Shown here: positions 15,221-21,794 of the stretch, one piece after another
How positions within the stretch are numbered: the stretch's first letter is position 1
Layout: the number at the start of each line of letters is the position of its first letter
From: JAZKAD01 sp040389305
Lineage (GTDB): Bacteria > Pseudomonadota > Alphaproteobacteria > Rickettsiales > Rickettsiaceae
Direction of reading: 5' to 3'
Length of the DNA stretch: 21,794 nt
Assembly: GCA_040389305.1 (NCBI GenBank)
Contig: JAZKAD010000056.1
Span: 1-21,794 of the forward strand
Position numbers and translations under genes: made by a program
The notes under the pieces: generated by a model
The model's database searches: none
Seen by the model: the letters and a program-made list of their open reading frames with translations, nothing else
Told to the model about the DNA's origin: nothing

Positions 15221-16438
15221 ATGACAAATTATCATAAAATTTTTGAAACTCATGTTGATCATATTAGAGCAGAAGGCAGATACCGCAATTTTGTAGGCGT
15301 AGCCCGAATTGCCGGAGAATGCCCTTATGCAATATACGAGCCAACCGGCAAGAAAATAGTCATGTGGTGCATCAACGACTATTTAGGCATGAGCCAACAT
15401 CCGGAAGTCCTAACGGCATCTGTGCAAGCCCTTGCTGCTTCTGGTGCTGGATCTGGCGGAACTAGAAATATCGGTGGAAATAACGCGGCTATAATCCAAC
15501 TAGAGCTAATACTTGCAAAACTTCATAACAAAGAGAGAGCCTTAGTCTTCACTTCTGGCTATGTCGCAAATGACTCCACTTTAGCGGCACTTAGTAAAAT
15601 TATGCCAGACATAGTGTTTTTTTCAGATGAATCAAATCATGCCTCAATCATATCTGGTATTCGTAATTCTAGAGCAGAGAAGCATATATATCGTCATAAC
15701 AATGTAGAGGATTTAAGATCCCTTCTTCAGTCAATTCCCAAAGAGCGCCCCAAGGCCATAGTCTTTGAGTCAGTCTATTCTATGGATGGGCTTATGTCTC
15801 CCTTAAAAGAGATATGCGACCTTGCTGAAGAATACAATGCATTGACCTACATCGATGAAGTTCACACTGTTGGGTTGTATGGCCGAGGCGGAGCTGGAAT
15901 TGCTGATCGAGAAGGAGTTGCGGGCCGTATTGATATTATTCAAGGCACCCTTGGTAAAGCTTATGGCACCATTGGTGGCTATATAGCTGCGAGTGATGCT
16001 ATTGTGAACGCGATAAGGCTTACAGCCCCTGGCTTTATTTTCACAACTACCCTGCCCCCGTCTATTGCTCTTGCAGCCACCACAAGCATCAAGCACCTTA
16101 TGGAGTCAGATCAAGAGCGCATAATGCATCAAGAGCGCATTCACGCCGTCAAAGAAGCTTTAACCCTTGGAGGAATTGATTATTTTAAAAATAATAGTCA
16201 TATTATTCCAATAATTATTGGCGATCCAAATCTTGCTGCCGAAATTTCTGAAAAGCTATTGAATCAGCATGGGGTTTACGTACAGCATATAAACTTTCCA
16301 ACTGTCGCGCGTGGTACTGAGCGCCTTCGAATCACTCCAACGCCATATCATACGGATGCTATGATTCAAGATTTAGTATCGGCTCTAAAGCAAGTTTTTG
16401 CCGAGTTGAAAGTGCAGCAAGTAGTCCAAGCTGCATAA
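15221..16438 (+). CDS. hemA: 5-aminolevulinate synthase
   Basis: PLP-dependent condensation of glycine and succinyl-CoA to 5-aminolevulinate, the first step of haem synthesis by the C4 (Shemin) route used by alphaproteobacteria and mitochondria. The 405 residues match the bacterial enzyme. Visible landmarks are NDYLGMSQHP (52-61), GSGGTRNIGGNN (77-88), FSDESNHASIISGIR (134-148), the cofactor-contacting IDEVHTVGLYGRGGAG (211-226, Asp212 and His215) and the Schiff-base lysine Lys246 in GTLGKAYGTIGGY. The glycine-rich GTRNIGG and the RGTERLRITPTP end distinguish it from the related KBL and BioF enzymes. It lies 82 bases after yraN and appears to have its own promoter. Confidence 0.96.
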   Translation: MTNYHKIFETHVDHIRAEGRYRNFVGVARIAGECPYAIYEPTGKKIVMWCINDYLGMSQHPEVLTASVQALAASGAGSGGTRNIGGNNAAIIQLELILAKLHNKERALVFTSGYVANDSTLAALSKIMPDIVFFSDESNHASIISGIRNSRAEKHIYRHNNVEDLRSLLQSIPKERPKAIVFESVYSMDGLMSPLKEICDLAEEYNALTYIDEVHTVGLYGRGGAGIADREGVAGRIDIIQGTLGKAYGTIGGYIAASDAIVNAIRLTAPGFIFTTTLPPSIALAATTSIKHLMESDQERIMHQERIHAVKEALTLGGIDYFKNNSHIIPIIIGDPNLAAEISEKLLNQHGVYVQHINFPTVARGTERLRITPTPYHTDAMIQDLVSALKQVFAELKVQQVVQAA

Positions 16439-16581
16439 ATCTCGCGTCAGGAATTTCACTCTTTTTTGCGCGATAGGTGTGTTGTTATGGGTAGTAGATC
16501 CAAGCGTCTTTTCTTCTATCCACTCCTATATCAAAAGAAATACCACTCTTGCCTTCTAATAGGCCAGTTCAATATATCTAG

Positions 16582-16631
16582 TGCAACACTGTATATTTGA
16601 TTTTAGCAATAAGTCAAAACACAGTGTTACA
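16582..16631. repeat. 50-nt imperfect inverted repeat (hairpin) downstream of hemA
   Basis: Arms TGCAACACTGTATATTTGA (16582-16600) and TCAAAACACAGTGTTACA (16614-16631) pair over about 17 positions with a perfect 8-bp core AACACTGT/ACAGTGTT, around a 13-nt loop. There is no T tract on either side, so it is not an ordinary terminator. It could be an operator, a small structured RNA or a remnant of a small inverted-repeat element. The rest of 16439-16744 shows no gene. Confidence 0.6.
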
Positions 16632-16744
16632 AATGATAAGGATTACCTTGTCATTTTGCGTCTTTGGTGAAACTAGAAAGGCGAGATACTAAAGAAGTGA
16701 ATAGTCTCAAGTGGTATGAACTTATACAATTACCAAGTTCTGAT

Positions 16745-16773
16745 TTGACATAGATGGTGTATTTTGTTACAAT
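16745..16773 (+). promoter_or_regulatory. Strong sigma70-type promoter of the second cassette
   Basis: TTGACA (16745-16750), a 17-base spacer and TACAAT (16768-16773), preceded by TGT, so it is an extended -10 promoter as well. One mismatch from consensus in twelve positions makes it the best promoter in the window. Initiation near 16780 gives a leader of about 27 bases. Confidence 0.8.
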
Positions 16774-16806
16774 AAGATATTAATTTTTTTTAAATTGATT
16801 AGTAAG

Positions 16807-18093
16807 ATGTCTAAAGTAAAAAACCTAGATACCATTGCTTTACAGAGAATACACGATAGAGAAATGTCGGATATGTCTATCACTCCACGTACTGTAGTTG
16901 ATCGTGATTTTGGTAGCGCGATATTAGCATCAGTATCTAGTGCTACGACAGGTACATCAGGCCCAGAAAACTTTTTTACCGAAACATATGTACATGCAGA
17001 TGCTGTAAGTACTACTCCACAAAGTCATGCTCTTAGATTTGGAATTAATGTATATGCTTTTGTAGGAATACAATCTCCTAAAACAGTATCCATTCCTTCT
17101 GCCAAGTCGTCTATAAAATCAACGCATGAGAGGCAAAAGCAGCTTGTTGTCGACAGTGTGCAGTATTCTCAAGATTGTCTTACTGATCAAGAAAAATATC
17201 TATGTCATGCAGCTATTCAGCATCTGACCATAAGCCGTGATGTCGCTGTAGTGCTTGATATATTCGTAAGAAACCCAAATGGCTCAATTGATACAGAACA
17301 AAAAACTGGTCCAAGCGGTGGTACCGTTAATGTTCCTAAGGTTCATTGCGTCACTTTATATAAACAAGCTGCATCCTCTGTTGCTGCGGCACTCACTACA
17401 GCATCGGCTACAACTTCTGGATCTACACCACAACATGAATTCTTAGTAATAGATCCTAGTAATAGCTCTTTCAGCTATGTGCTAGCTGCAGCGCATCCAG
17501 GACTTAAGCTTTGTTTTGCCCTTGACCCTATTCAAATATATAAGTCAGAAGGGGCTACTGGCTCTTCTCAACATCAGTGGCGCGATTGTACGGATGTAGC
17601 CGTTAAGCTGTGTTTTGCGTTTGAGAGATATCAAGATACAATCCAAACAGATGCTAATGGTATAGTTGTCAAGTCATTGGTGGATTGTATGTCTGTTAAA
17701 GACCTGACCAATCAGTATAGCGTGTATGATTCATTGCCTAAAGTAGTTTCTGCATACCCAACAAGAGCACATCAATCGTCTGATATTGTGTGCGCTGCAA
17801 AGACAACATTTTCTCTAAAGTTAGTAGACCATTTAACAGATGCAATATTTGATATTTTAGCACAATCTAAAGTTGATCCATTTCATATAAAAGCAAAGAT
17901 TCAGGCAAAATATGGCTTAGGAAGTATACTTGCTGTCCCAATGACAAATGATGCATGCATGCAAATGCTTGCAAGATCCGGTCAAGAACTGACGCAGTTA
18001 AAACATCGTATCGAAGTCGATCCTATTAGATTTATTGAAGCACAGGAATTAGCTCTTATAGGCGAAGGTACTGTAGATGCACTACTTACATAA
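16807..18093 (+). CDS. Unknown protein with a YopJ/clan CE-like His-Asp-Cys arrangement (second cassette)
   Basis: 428 residues from the ATG; an in-frame TTG 12 bases upstream is less likely. Paralogue of the 383-residue protein at 5871-7022, with SITPRT (24-29), ALRFGINV (75-82), AAIQHL..SRDVAVVLDIF (135-153), HCVTLYK (180-186), FLVIDPSN (212-219), IQIYK (242-246) and RDCTDVAVKLCFAF (259-272). The candidate catalytic residues are His180, Asp216 and Cys261, with Gln255 or Gln257 shortly before the Cys. The loop between His and Asp is longer than in the first copy and filled with Ala/Ser/Thr (about 188-207). Residues after 300 are less similar and carry an extra ~45 residues. No signal peptide or membrane segment. 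Identity between the copies looks low outside the blocks, so the duplication is old. The fold assignment is inferred; the conserved blocks are seen directly. Confidence 0.85.
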   Translation: MSKVKNLDTIALQRIHDREMSDMSITPRTVVDRDFGSAILASVSSATTGTSGPENFFTETYVHADAVSTTPQSHALRFGINVYAFVGIQSPKTVSIPSAKSSIKSTHERQKQLVVDSVQYSQDCLTDQEKYLCHAAIQHLTISRDVAVVLDIFVRNPNGSIDTEQKTGPSGGTVNVPKVHCVTLYKQAASSVAAALTTASATTSGSTPQHEFLVIDPSNSSFSYVLAAAHPGLKLCFALDPIQIYKSEGATGSSQHQWRDCTDVAVKLCFAFERYQDTIQTDANGIVVKSLVDCMSVKDLTNQYSVYDSLPKVVSAYPTRAHQSSDIVCAAKTTFSLKLVDHLTDAIFDILAQSKVDPFHIKAKIQAKYGLGSILAVPMTNDACMQMLARSGQELTQLKHRIEVDPIRFIEAQELALIGEGTVDALLT

Positions 18094-18105
18094 GTGAGGT
18101 ATATA

Positions 18106-18603
18106 ATGTCAGAATTAGTTGATTTAATTAATAAACAAAAAGTAGACGAGTTAAAAAAAGAGTTACTGAAAGATACTACAATAGACATCCTTCAGGAAGG
18201 TGGAACATTAATAAAGCAAGCAATCAAATCTGGAAATATTGAAACCATACATCTATTATTTGAGCACTTCCAAGATTACCAATTATCTCAATATGACGAA
18301 AGAGACCAAAAGGCAGTGATATTACGGGGCAAAATGAGGGCTGCTATCGAGCTTACTCTAGATCGTATATCCACAGAACAACTGGAGAAGTTACGACCTA
18401 TATTATCCACCTACTATGATTTTGATGATACAGATGGCGATAATGAGCTAGACGATGACGATAGTACCGCCTCTGTGCAGCAAGAAGTACATGGTGTAAT
18501 TTCTGTACTACAGCACTCTAATGGACATGAACAACAAGACCAGGAACTGATAGATACTACGCATATACTAGGAGCAGATAATGTGGTGGTTATTGTATAC
18601 TAG
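18106..18603 (+). CDS. Acidic ankyrin-like partner protein of the second cassette
   Basis: 165 residues, starting 12 bases after the preceding gene. The ATG is preferred over the in-frame GTG at 18094 because GAGGT lies 5 bases before it. It is a paralogue of the protein at 5349-5855, sharing IDI, the Gly-x-x-x-K-x-A stretch, LFEHF, LSQY, and an L(K/R)P followed by an acidic run (here DFDDTDGDNELDDDDS, about 104-119). The N-terminal part (LVDLINKQKVDELKKELL, then TLIKQAIKSGNIETIHLLFEHF) looks like one or two ankyrin-type helix pairs. The C-terminal tail after the acidic run is polar and ends in VVVIVY. No catalytic motif, signal or membrane segment. Role unknown; strict linkage to the larger protein suggests a binding partner. 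Confidence 0.78.
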   Translation: MSELVDLINKQKVDELKKELLKDTTIDILQEGGTLIKQAIKSGNIETIHLLFEHFQDYQLSQYDERDQKAVILRGKMRAAIELTLDRISTEQLEKLRPILSTYYDFDDTDGDNELDDDDSTASVQQEVHGVISVLQHSNGHEQQDQELIDTTHILGADNVVVIVY

Positions 18604-18651
18604 ATAAGTTTAAGATGAAAATGATGTGGTTACAACTATTCCGCACAGTTT

Positions 18652-18804
18652 ATGTACAATAAACATCAGAGGCTGGGATACTGTCATGACTCACCCGATG
18701 ATCAAATTCGATGGGAGAATTTAGGGGCCCGAGATGGAATTTACACAAATGGATGGACAGAGCCGAAAAAGATCCCGATATCTTATATTAAATATCATTT
18801 CTAA
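18652..18804 (+). CDS. Possible small orphan ORF or gene remnant (50 codons)
   Basis: In the otherwise empty 18604-18983 interval one frame is open for about 59 codons and includes an ATG at 18652. Its product has a non-random look, with RWENLGARDGIYTNGW followed by a Lys-Pro segment and an aromatic end, but I do not recognise it. No ribosome-binding sequence precedes the ATG, so it may be the tail of a decayed gene. I see no RNA gene in this interval. Confidence 0.2.
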   Translation: MYNKHQRLGYCHDSPDDQIRWENLGARDGIYTNGWTEPKKIPISYIKYHF

Positions 18805-18983
18805 TGAGGCAAATTAATTTTATGCCGAGACTGCCAAGGCTACATATTAGTATCTTAATAGGTGAATGCAGATGAGCATCGCTAAATTGATCTGTATAGT
18901 TAAAAATAGAGAATGGTATTCAGTGGAATTCTATCTGATATATGTATATTATTTTATCCTATCTGACATTTATTAAATTATAT

Positions 18984-19781
18984 ATGATACCCTTCCCCAA
19001 TATTGATCCAGTCATCATAACTCTTGGCCCCTTTTCTATACGTTGGTACTCTCTTGCATATATTGCCGGCATATTATTCGGGTGGTATTACTCCGGGGTA
19101 TTATCAAATAAGCATAGCTTAGGCATCACACCAAAGCATCGCGAGGATTATATAACTTATGCCGTGCTCGGGATTATAATAGGCGGAAGGCTTGGTCATG
19201 TTTGCCTATACGAGCCTATGAAATATATTGCGCATCCTATAGAAATTTTTAAGACATATGAAGGCGGCATGTCTTTCCACGGCGGGCTTCTCGGCATCGC
19301 TATTGCCACTTTGCTTTTTTGCCGGAAGAATAAACTCCCTCTCTTTAAAGTTACGGACCTCGTCTCGATGCTGGCACCAGTTGGCATATTTTTTGGCCGC
19401 ATAGCGAATTTTATTAATGCAGAGTTATATGGCAGGATTACTGATTCTCCCTTTGCGGTAATATTTCCAGGCAGCGATATGATGCCAAGGCATCCAAGTC
19501 AGTTATATGAAGCAGGAATGGAAGGTTTGCTGATATTTTGCATTATGATGATGGGGCAAAATATGCTAAGGATACCTGGCCTTGCATCCGGTATTTTTTT
19601 GATACTTTATTCCATTAGCCGTATTATAGTTGAATTTTTTCGGGAGCCCGAAGTAAGCTTAAGCGAGATATTCGGGATCGTTACCATGGGGCAGCTATTA
19701 TCCATACCTTTGTTTCTTGCTGGGCTATGGATAATAGTGAATTCATTATCTAAGGCTCGTCCAGGCAAAGCACTTAAGTAA
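18984..19781 (+). CDS. lgt: Phosphatidylglycerol-prolipoprotein diacylglyceryl transferase
   Basis: Inner-membrane enzyme that moves a diacylglyceryl group from phosphatidylglycerol to the lipobox cysteine of prolipoproteins, before LspA cleavage. The 265 residues (family about 260-290) include FPNIDPV (4-10) and GPFSIRWY (15-22) at the N-terminus, GGRLGHVCLYEP (67-78), the active-site GGMSFHGGLLG with His99, the signature GRIANFINAELYGR (138-151), HPSQLYEA (170-177) and SRIIVEFFREPE (212-223). About seven hydrophobic helices. I chose this start rather than the in-frame ATG at 18942, because the family begins just before the FPxIDP motif; neither has a ribosome-binding sequence. It is followed 17 bases later by midA and may lead a lgt-midA-ubiG operon. 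Confidence 0.94.
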   Translation: MIPFPNIDPVIITLGPFSIRWYSLAYIAGILFGWYYSGVLSNKHSLGITPKHREDYITYAVLGIIIGGRLGHVCLYEPMKYIAHPIEIFKTYEGGMSFHGGLLGIAIATLLFCRKNKLPLFKVTDLVSMLAPVGIFFGRIANFINAELYGRITDSPFAVIFPGSDMMPRHPSQLYEAGMEGLLIFCIMMMGQNMLRIPGLASGIFLILYSISRIIVEFFREPEVSLSEIFGIVTMGQLLSIPLFLAGLWIIVNSLSKARPGKALK

Positions 19782-19798
19782 AATATTTTCTATAAATT

Positions 19799-20875
19799 AT
19801 GTCGATCGAAAAGCAAATTAGAAAGGTCATTGTCAGTAACGGCTATATATGCATCGATGAATTTATGCGTATATGCATGAGCGCGTCTCGCGATTCATAT
19901 TATCGTTCAAAGCAGCCCTTGGGGGAAAATGCGGATTTTATCACCTCTCCGGAGATCTCTCAAATGTTCGGAGAAATGATCGGAGTTTGGTGTCTTGATC
20001 AGTGGCATAAGCTAGGTAAGCCTAACCCCTTCAATCTTGTAGAACTTGGACCAGGACGTGGCCTTTTGATGCGCGACCTTCTCAGAGGCACAAAATCTTC
20101 GCAAGACTTCCACGATGCTATACATATACAGCTTCTAGAAATTAATGAGATTTTGATAGAAGAACAAAAACAAAATTTGGAGTTTGTGCGTGAGAAAGTG
20201 AAGTGGATTCAGGCCCTTCATGAACTTTCGGATATACCGTCCATTATTATAGCTAATGAATTTTTTGATGCTCTTCCTATTAAACAATATATCAAGGTTA
20301 AAAAGGAGTGGAAGGAAGTCGTGCTTGTAATCGACCCTAAAGATGGGCGCTTGAAATTTGATCGCATGGCTTTGATGGCAAATATCATGACCTCTCAACT
20401 CGCGCTTGATCATAAAGAGGCTGGTGACGGAGCTGTGATCGAAGAATCCAAAGCATCGATTGATATTATCCATTCCATTGCAGAGCATATCATACAATTT
20501 TCTGGCGCGGCGCTGATAGTGGATTATGGTTATGATATAGGAGAAAACGAGAGACTCAAGAGCCAATATCACTCTACTTTGCAGGCAGTTAAAAATCATC
20601 AGTTTTGCTCAATTTTAGAGACTCTTGGGAGTGCTGATATTTCAGCTCATGTAGATTTTACTCAGCTTAGAATTGCGGCCGGAGCGCGTATGACTCGTGC
20701 AAGTTCAACGGTTGGGCAAGGAGATTTTTTGCGTAGCTTGGGCATTGAACTTCGTATGCGGATGCTACAACGACCGAACCCTGATTTGTCGGATATTTTA
20801 CAAAAACAATATGAGCGCTTGACATCCAAAGATCAGATGGGCAATCTGTTTAAAGTTATGACAATAACGCAATAA
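19799..20875 (+). CDS. MidA / NDUFAF7-family class I SAM methyltransferase
   Basis: 358 residues of the MidA family (COG1565), whose mitochondrial member NDUFAF7 methylates an arginine of the NDUFS2 subunit during complex I assembly. Landmarks are DFITSPEISQMFGEMIG (46-62), the SAM-binding VELGPGRGLLMRDLLR (81-96), ANEFFDALPIKQY (152-164), LIVDYGYD, SADISAHVDFTQL and VGQGDFLRSLGI. A bacterial role in complex I maturation is inferred from the mitochondrial homologue. The gene lies 17 bases after lgt and 30 bases before ubiG, on the same strand, with no clear ribosome-binding sequence. Confidence 0.92.
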   Translation: MSIEKQIRKVIVSNGYICIDEFMRICMSASRDSYYRSKQPLGENADFITSPEISQMFGEMIGVWCLDQWHKLGKPNPFNLVELGPGRGLLMRDLLRGTKSSQDFHDAIHIQLLEINEILIEEQKQNLEFVREKVKWIQALHELSDIPSIIIANEFFDALPIKQYIKVKKEWKEVVLVIDPKDGRLKFDRMALMANIMTSQLALDHKEAGDGAVIEESKASIDIIHSIAEHIIQFSGAALIVDYGYDIGENERLKSQYHSTLQAVKNHQFCSILETLGSADISAHVDFTQLRIAAGARMTRASSTVGQGDFLRSLGIELRMRMLQRPNPDLSDILQKQYERLTSKDQMGNLFKVMTITQ

Positions 20876-20905
20876 ATTTGCCCCAATAAATTTACCTTGG
20901 TATAT

Positions 20906-21628
20906 ATGCATCAAACTACAAACCCTACTACGGTAAGCACCAGTGAAGTCGAAAAGTTCAGTAAACTCGCTGATCAGTGGTGGGATCCGGATGGTGAATT
21001 TCGCACCCTTCATCAGATTAATCCTGTAAGGCTTTTTTATATTAAAGAAAAAATCGTTGAACACTTCGGGGAATTTAAACCAGGCATTGCTATTTTGGAC
21101 ATAGGATGCGGCGGTGGGCTTGTCAGCGTTCCTCTCGCGAAAATCGGCGCTAAGGTCACTGGCCTTGATGCAAGTTCACAGAATATAAATACCGCCTCCT
21201 TACATGCTAAAAAACAAGGATTAGATATAGAGTATATTGCTGGCACAGTAGAGGAACATAAGGGGCTATACGATGTTGTACTATGCCTAGAAATTATTGA
21301 ACATGTTCAGGATGCTGAATTTTTTATTAAATCAGCCATGCGCCTCGTCAAACCTGGAGGCGTGATGATCTTGTCTACCATTAATCGCACCGCAAAGGCA
21401 TATGCCGCCGCTATTCTGTGTGGTGAGTATATACTCAGATGGCTTCCTGTTGGAACTCATGAATTCTCTAAATTTATCAAACCGTCAGAGATTTCAGATT
21501 ATTTACTAGGTAGTACTTTCAGGCTAAAAGAGCTTAAAGGCTTAGGATATAGCCCACTTACTAAAGGCTGGAAGTTACAAGATGACATTGACGTGAACTA
21601 CTTTGCAGTAATGGAATTTGTCGACTAA
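20906..21628 (+). CDS. ubiG: Ubiquinone biosynthesis O-methyltransferase
   Basis: SAM-dependent methyltransferase that carries out both O-methylations in ubiquinone synthesis (mitochondrial homologue Coq3). The 240 residues match the family. Landmarks are the N-terminal EVEKFSKLADQWWDPDGEFR (14-33) and LHQINPVRL (35-43), which mark UbiG; motif I ILDIGCGGG (63-71); GLDAS (86-90); the CLEIIEHV loop; and LVKPGG. The ATG is chosen over an in-frame TTG 9 bases upstream. Together with midA and hemA it serves the respiratory chain. Confidence 0.95.
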   Translation: MHQTTNPTTVSTSEVEKFSKLADQWWDPDGEFRTLHQINPVRLFYIKEKIVEHFGEFKPGIAILDIGCGGGLVSVPLAKIGAKVTGLDASSQNINTASLHAKKQGLDIEYIAGTVEEHKGLYDVVLCLEIIEHVQDAEFFIKSAMRLVKPGGVMILSTINRTAKAYAAAILCGEYILRWLPVGTHEFSKFIKPSEISDYLLGSTFRLKELKGLGYSPLTKGWKLQDDIDVNYFAVMEFVD

Positions 21629-21639
21629 ATTGCGTAATA

Positions 21640-21713
21640 CCAAGTTCCATTTTTAAATGATCTAATCGATTTTTTAACTTGGCTTTGCGCACCTATTATT
21701 TATAGGCTTGCGC
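21640..21713 (+). other. Two stem-loops after ubiG, possible transcript end
   Basis: CCAAGTT (21640-21646) and AACTTGG (21676-21682) form a 7-bp inverted repeat with a 29-nt loop. A second, bulged hairpin follows at 21687-21713 (GCGC, CCTAT / ATAGG, GCGC). Neither is followed by a T tract on the plus strand. They may protect or end the ubiG transcript. No gene is seen from 21629 to the window edge. Confidence 0.3.
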
Positions 21714-21794
21714 AGCCTTCATAAAAAAAATCAATTATCTAATAGACTTCTTGCATAACCTCAGGCTTTCAACTCCCAATTATATATTCCAGCA

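Noticed and set aside
16439..16744. CRISPR array or known structured RNA in the gap before the second cassette
   Set aside because: Only one inverted repeat is present, with no direct repeats and spacers and no recognised RNA consensus.
5349..18603. Wolbachia-type cytoplasmic incompatibility (cifA-cifB) operon
   Set aside because: The protease-like gene comes first, both proteins are far smaller than CifA/CifB, and no CifA-like sequence is seen.
20135..20599. 154-codon minus-strand frame opposite midA
   Set aside because: MidA motifs are clear on the plus strand and this frame has no recognisable domain or ribosome-binding sequence.
7041..21646. Recurring ACCAA(G/A)TTC words near 7043, 16731 and 21639 as a dispersed repeat
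   Set aside because: Similarity does not extend beyond about 10-12 bases, which is expected by chance in AT-rich sequence.

Overview
The window reads as AT-rich chromosome (roughly 35-37% GC by eye) of an intracellular alphaproteobacterium, most likely a member or relative of the Rickettsiales. The evidence is the gene content: an ALAS-type 5-aminolevulinate synthase (the alphaproteobacterial C4 haem route), an RNase E whose S1 domain carries the long acidic insertion seen in alphaproteobacteria, homologues of the mitochondrial factors RMND1 (DUF155) and NDUFAF7 (MidA), ubiG, pyruvate phosphate dikinase, and host-interaction-type proteins (ankyrin repeats). No species can be named from the sequence alone.

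Layout. 1-140: minus-strand 46-codon frame that starts like replicative helicase DnaB and then breaks off. 145-2199: rne (minus). 2491-2567: tRNA-Arg(ACG) (minus) with a near-consensus promoter. 2671-5292: ppdK (plus). 5349-9045: minus-strand accessory block made of a 626-residue ankyrin protein, a 383-residue unknown protein and a 168-residue acidic partner. 9248-10090: DUF155/RMND1-like membrane protein (minus). 10242-11519: exported GT90/CAP10-like glycosyltransferase (plus). 11561-13375: uvrC (minus). 13527-15138: MHS-type MFS transporter and YraN-family nuclease-fold protein (plus). 15221-16438: hemA (plus). 16439-16806: non-coding, with a 50-nt hairpin and a near-consensus promoter. 16807-18603: second unknown-protein/acidic-partner pair (plus). 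18604-18983: mostly empty, with a possible 50-codon orphan frame. 18984-21628: lgt, midA, ubiG (plus). 21629-21794: hairpins and the window edge.

The main discovery candidate is the pair of two-gene cassettes at 5349-7022 and 16807-18603. They are diverged paralogues in both genes and in the same gene order. The large proteins share an N-terminal SITPRT motif, a (V/A)LRFGINV block, and an ordered His ... IDPSN ... RDC arrangement. In order, spacing and local sequence this resembles the His-Glu/Asp-Cys catalytic core of the YopJ (C55) and Ulp1 (C48) families of clan CE. The small partners share an ankyrin-like helical core (LFE.F, LSQY) and a highly acidic tail. I infer a family of divergent YopJ/CE-like effectors, each co-expressed with a dedicated acidic partner (chaperone, inhibitor or co-effector). 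The fold and activity assignments are inference. The paralogy and the conserved residues are visible directly.

The rest is mostly housekeeping: RNA turnover and decoding (rne, tRNA-Arg), PEP/pyruvate conversion (ppdK), haem and quinone supply with a complex I assembly factor (hemA, ubiG, midA), lipoprotein maturation (lgt), DNA repair (uvrC) and import (MFS).
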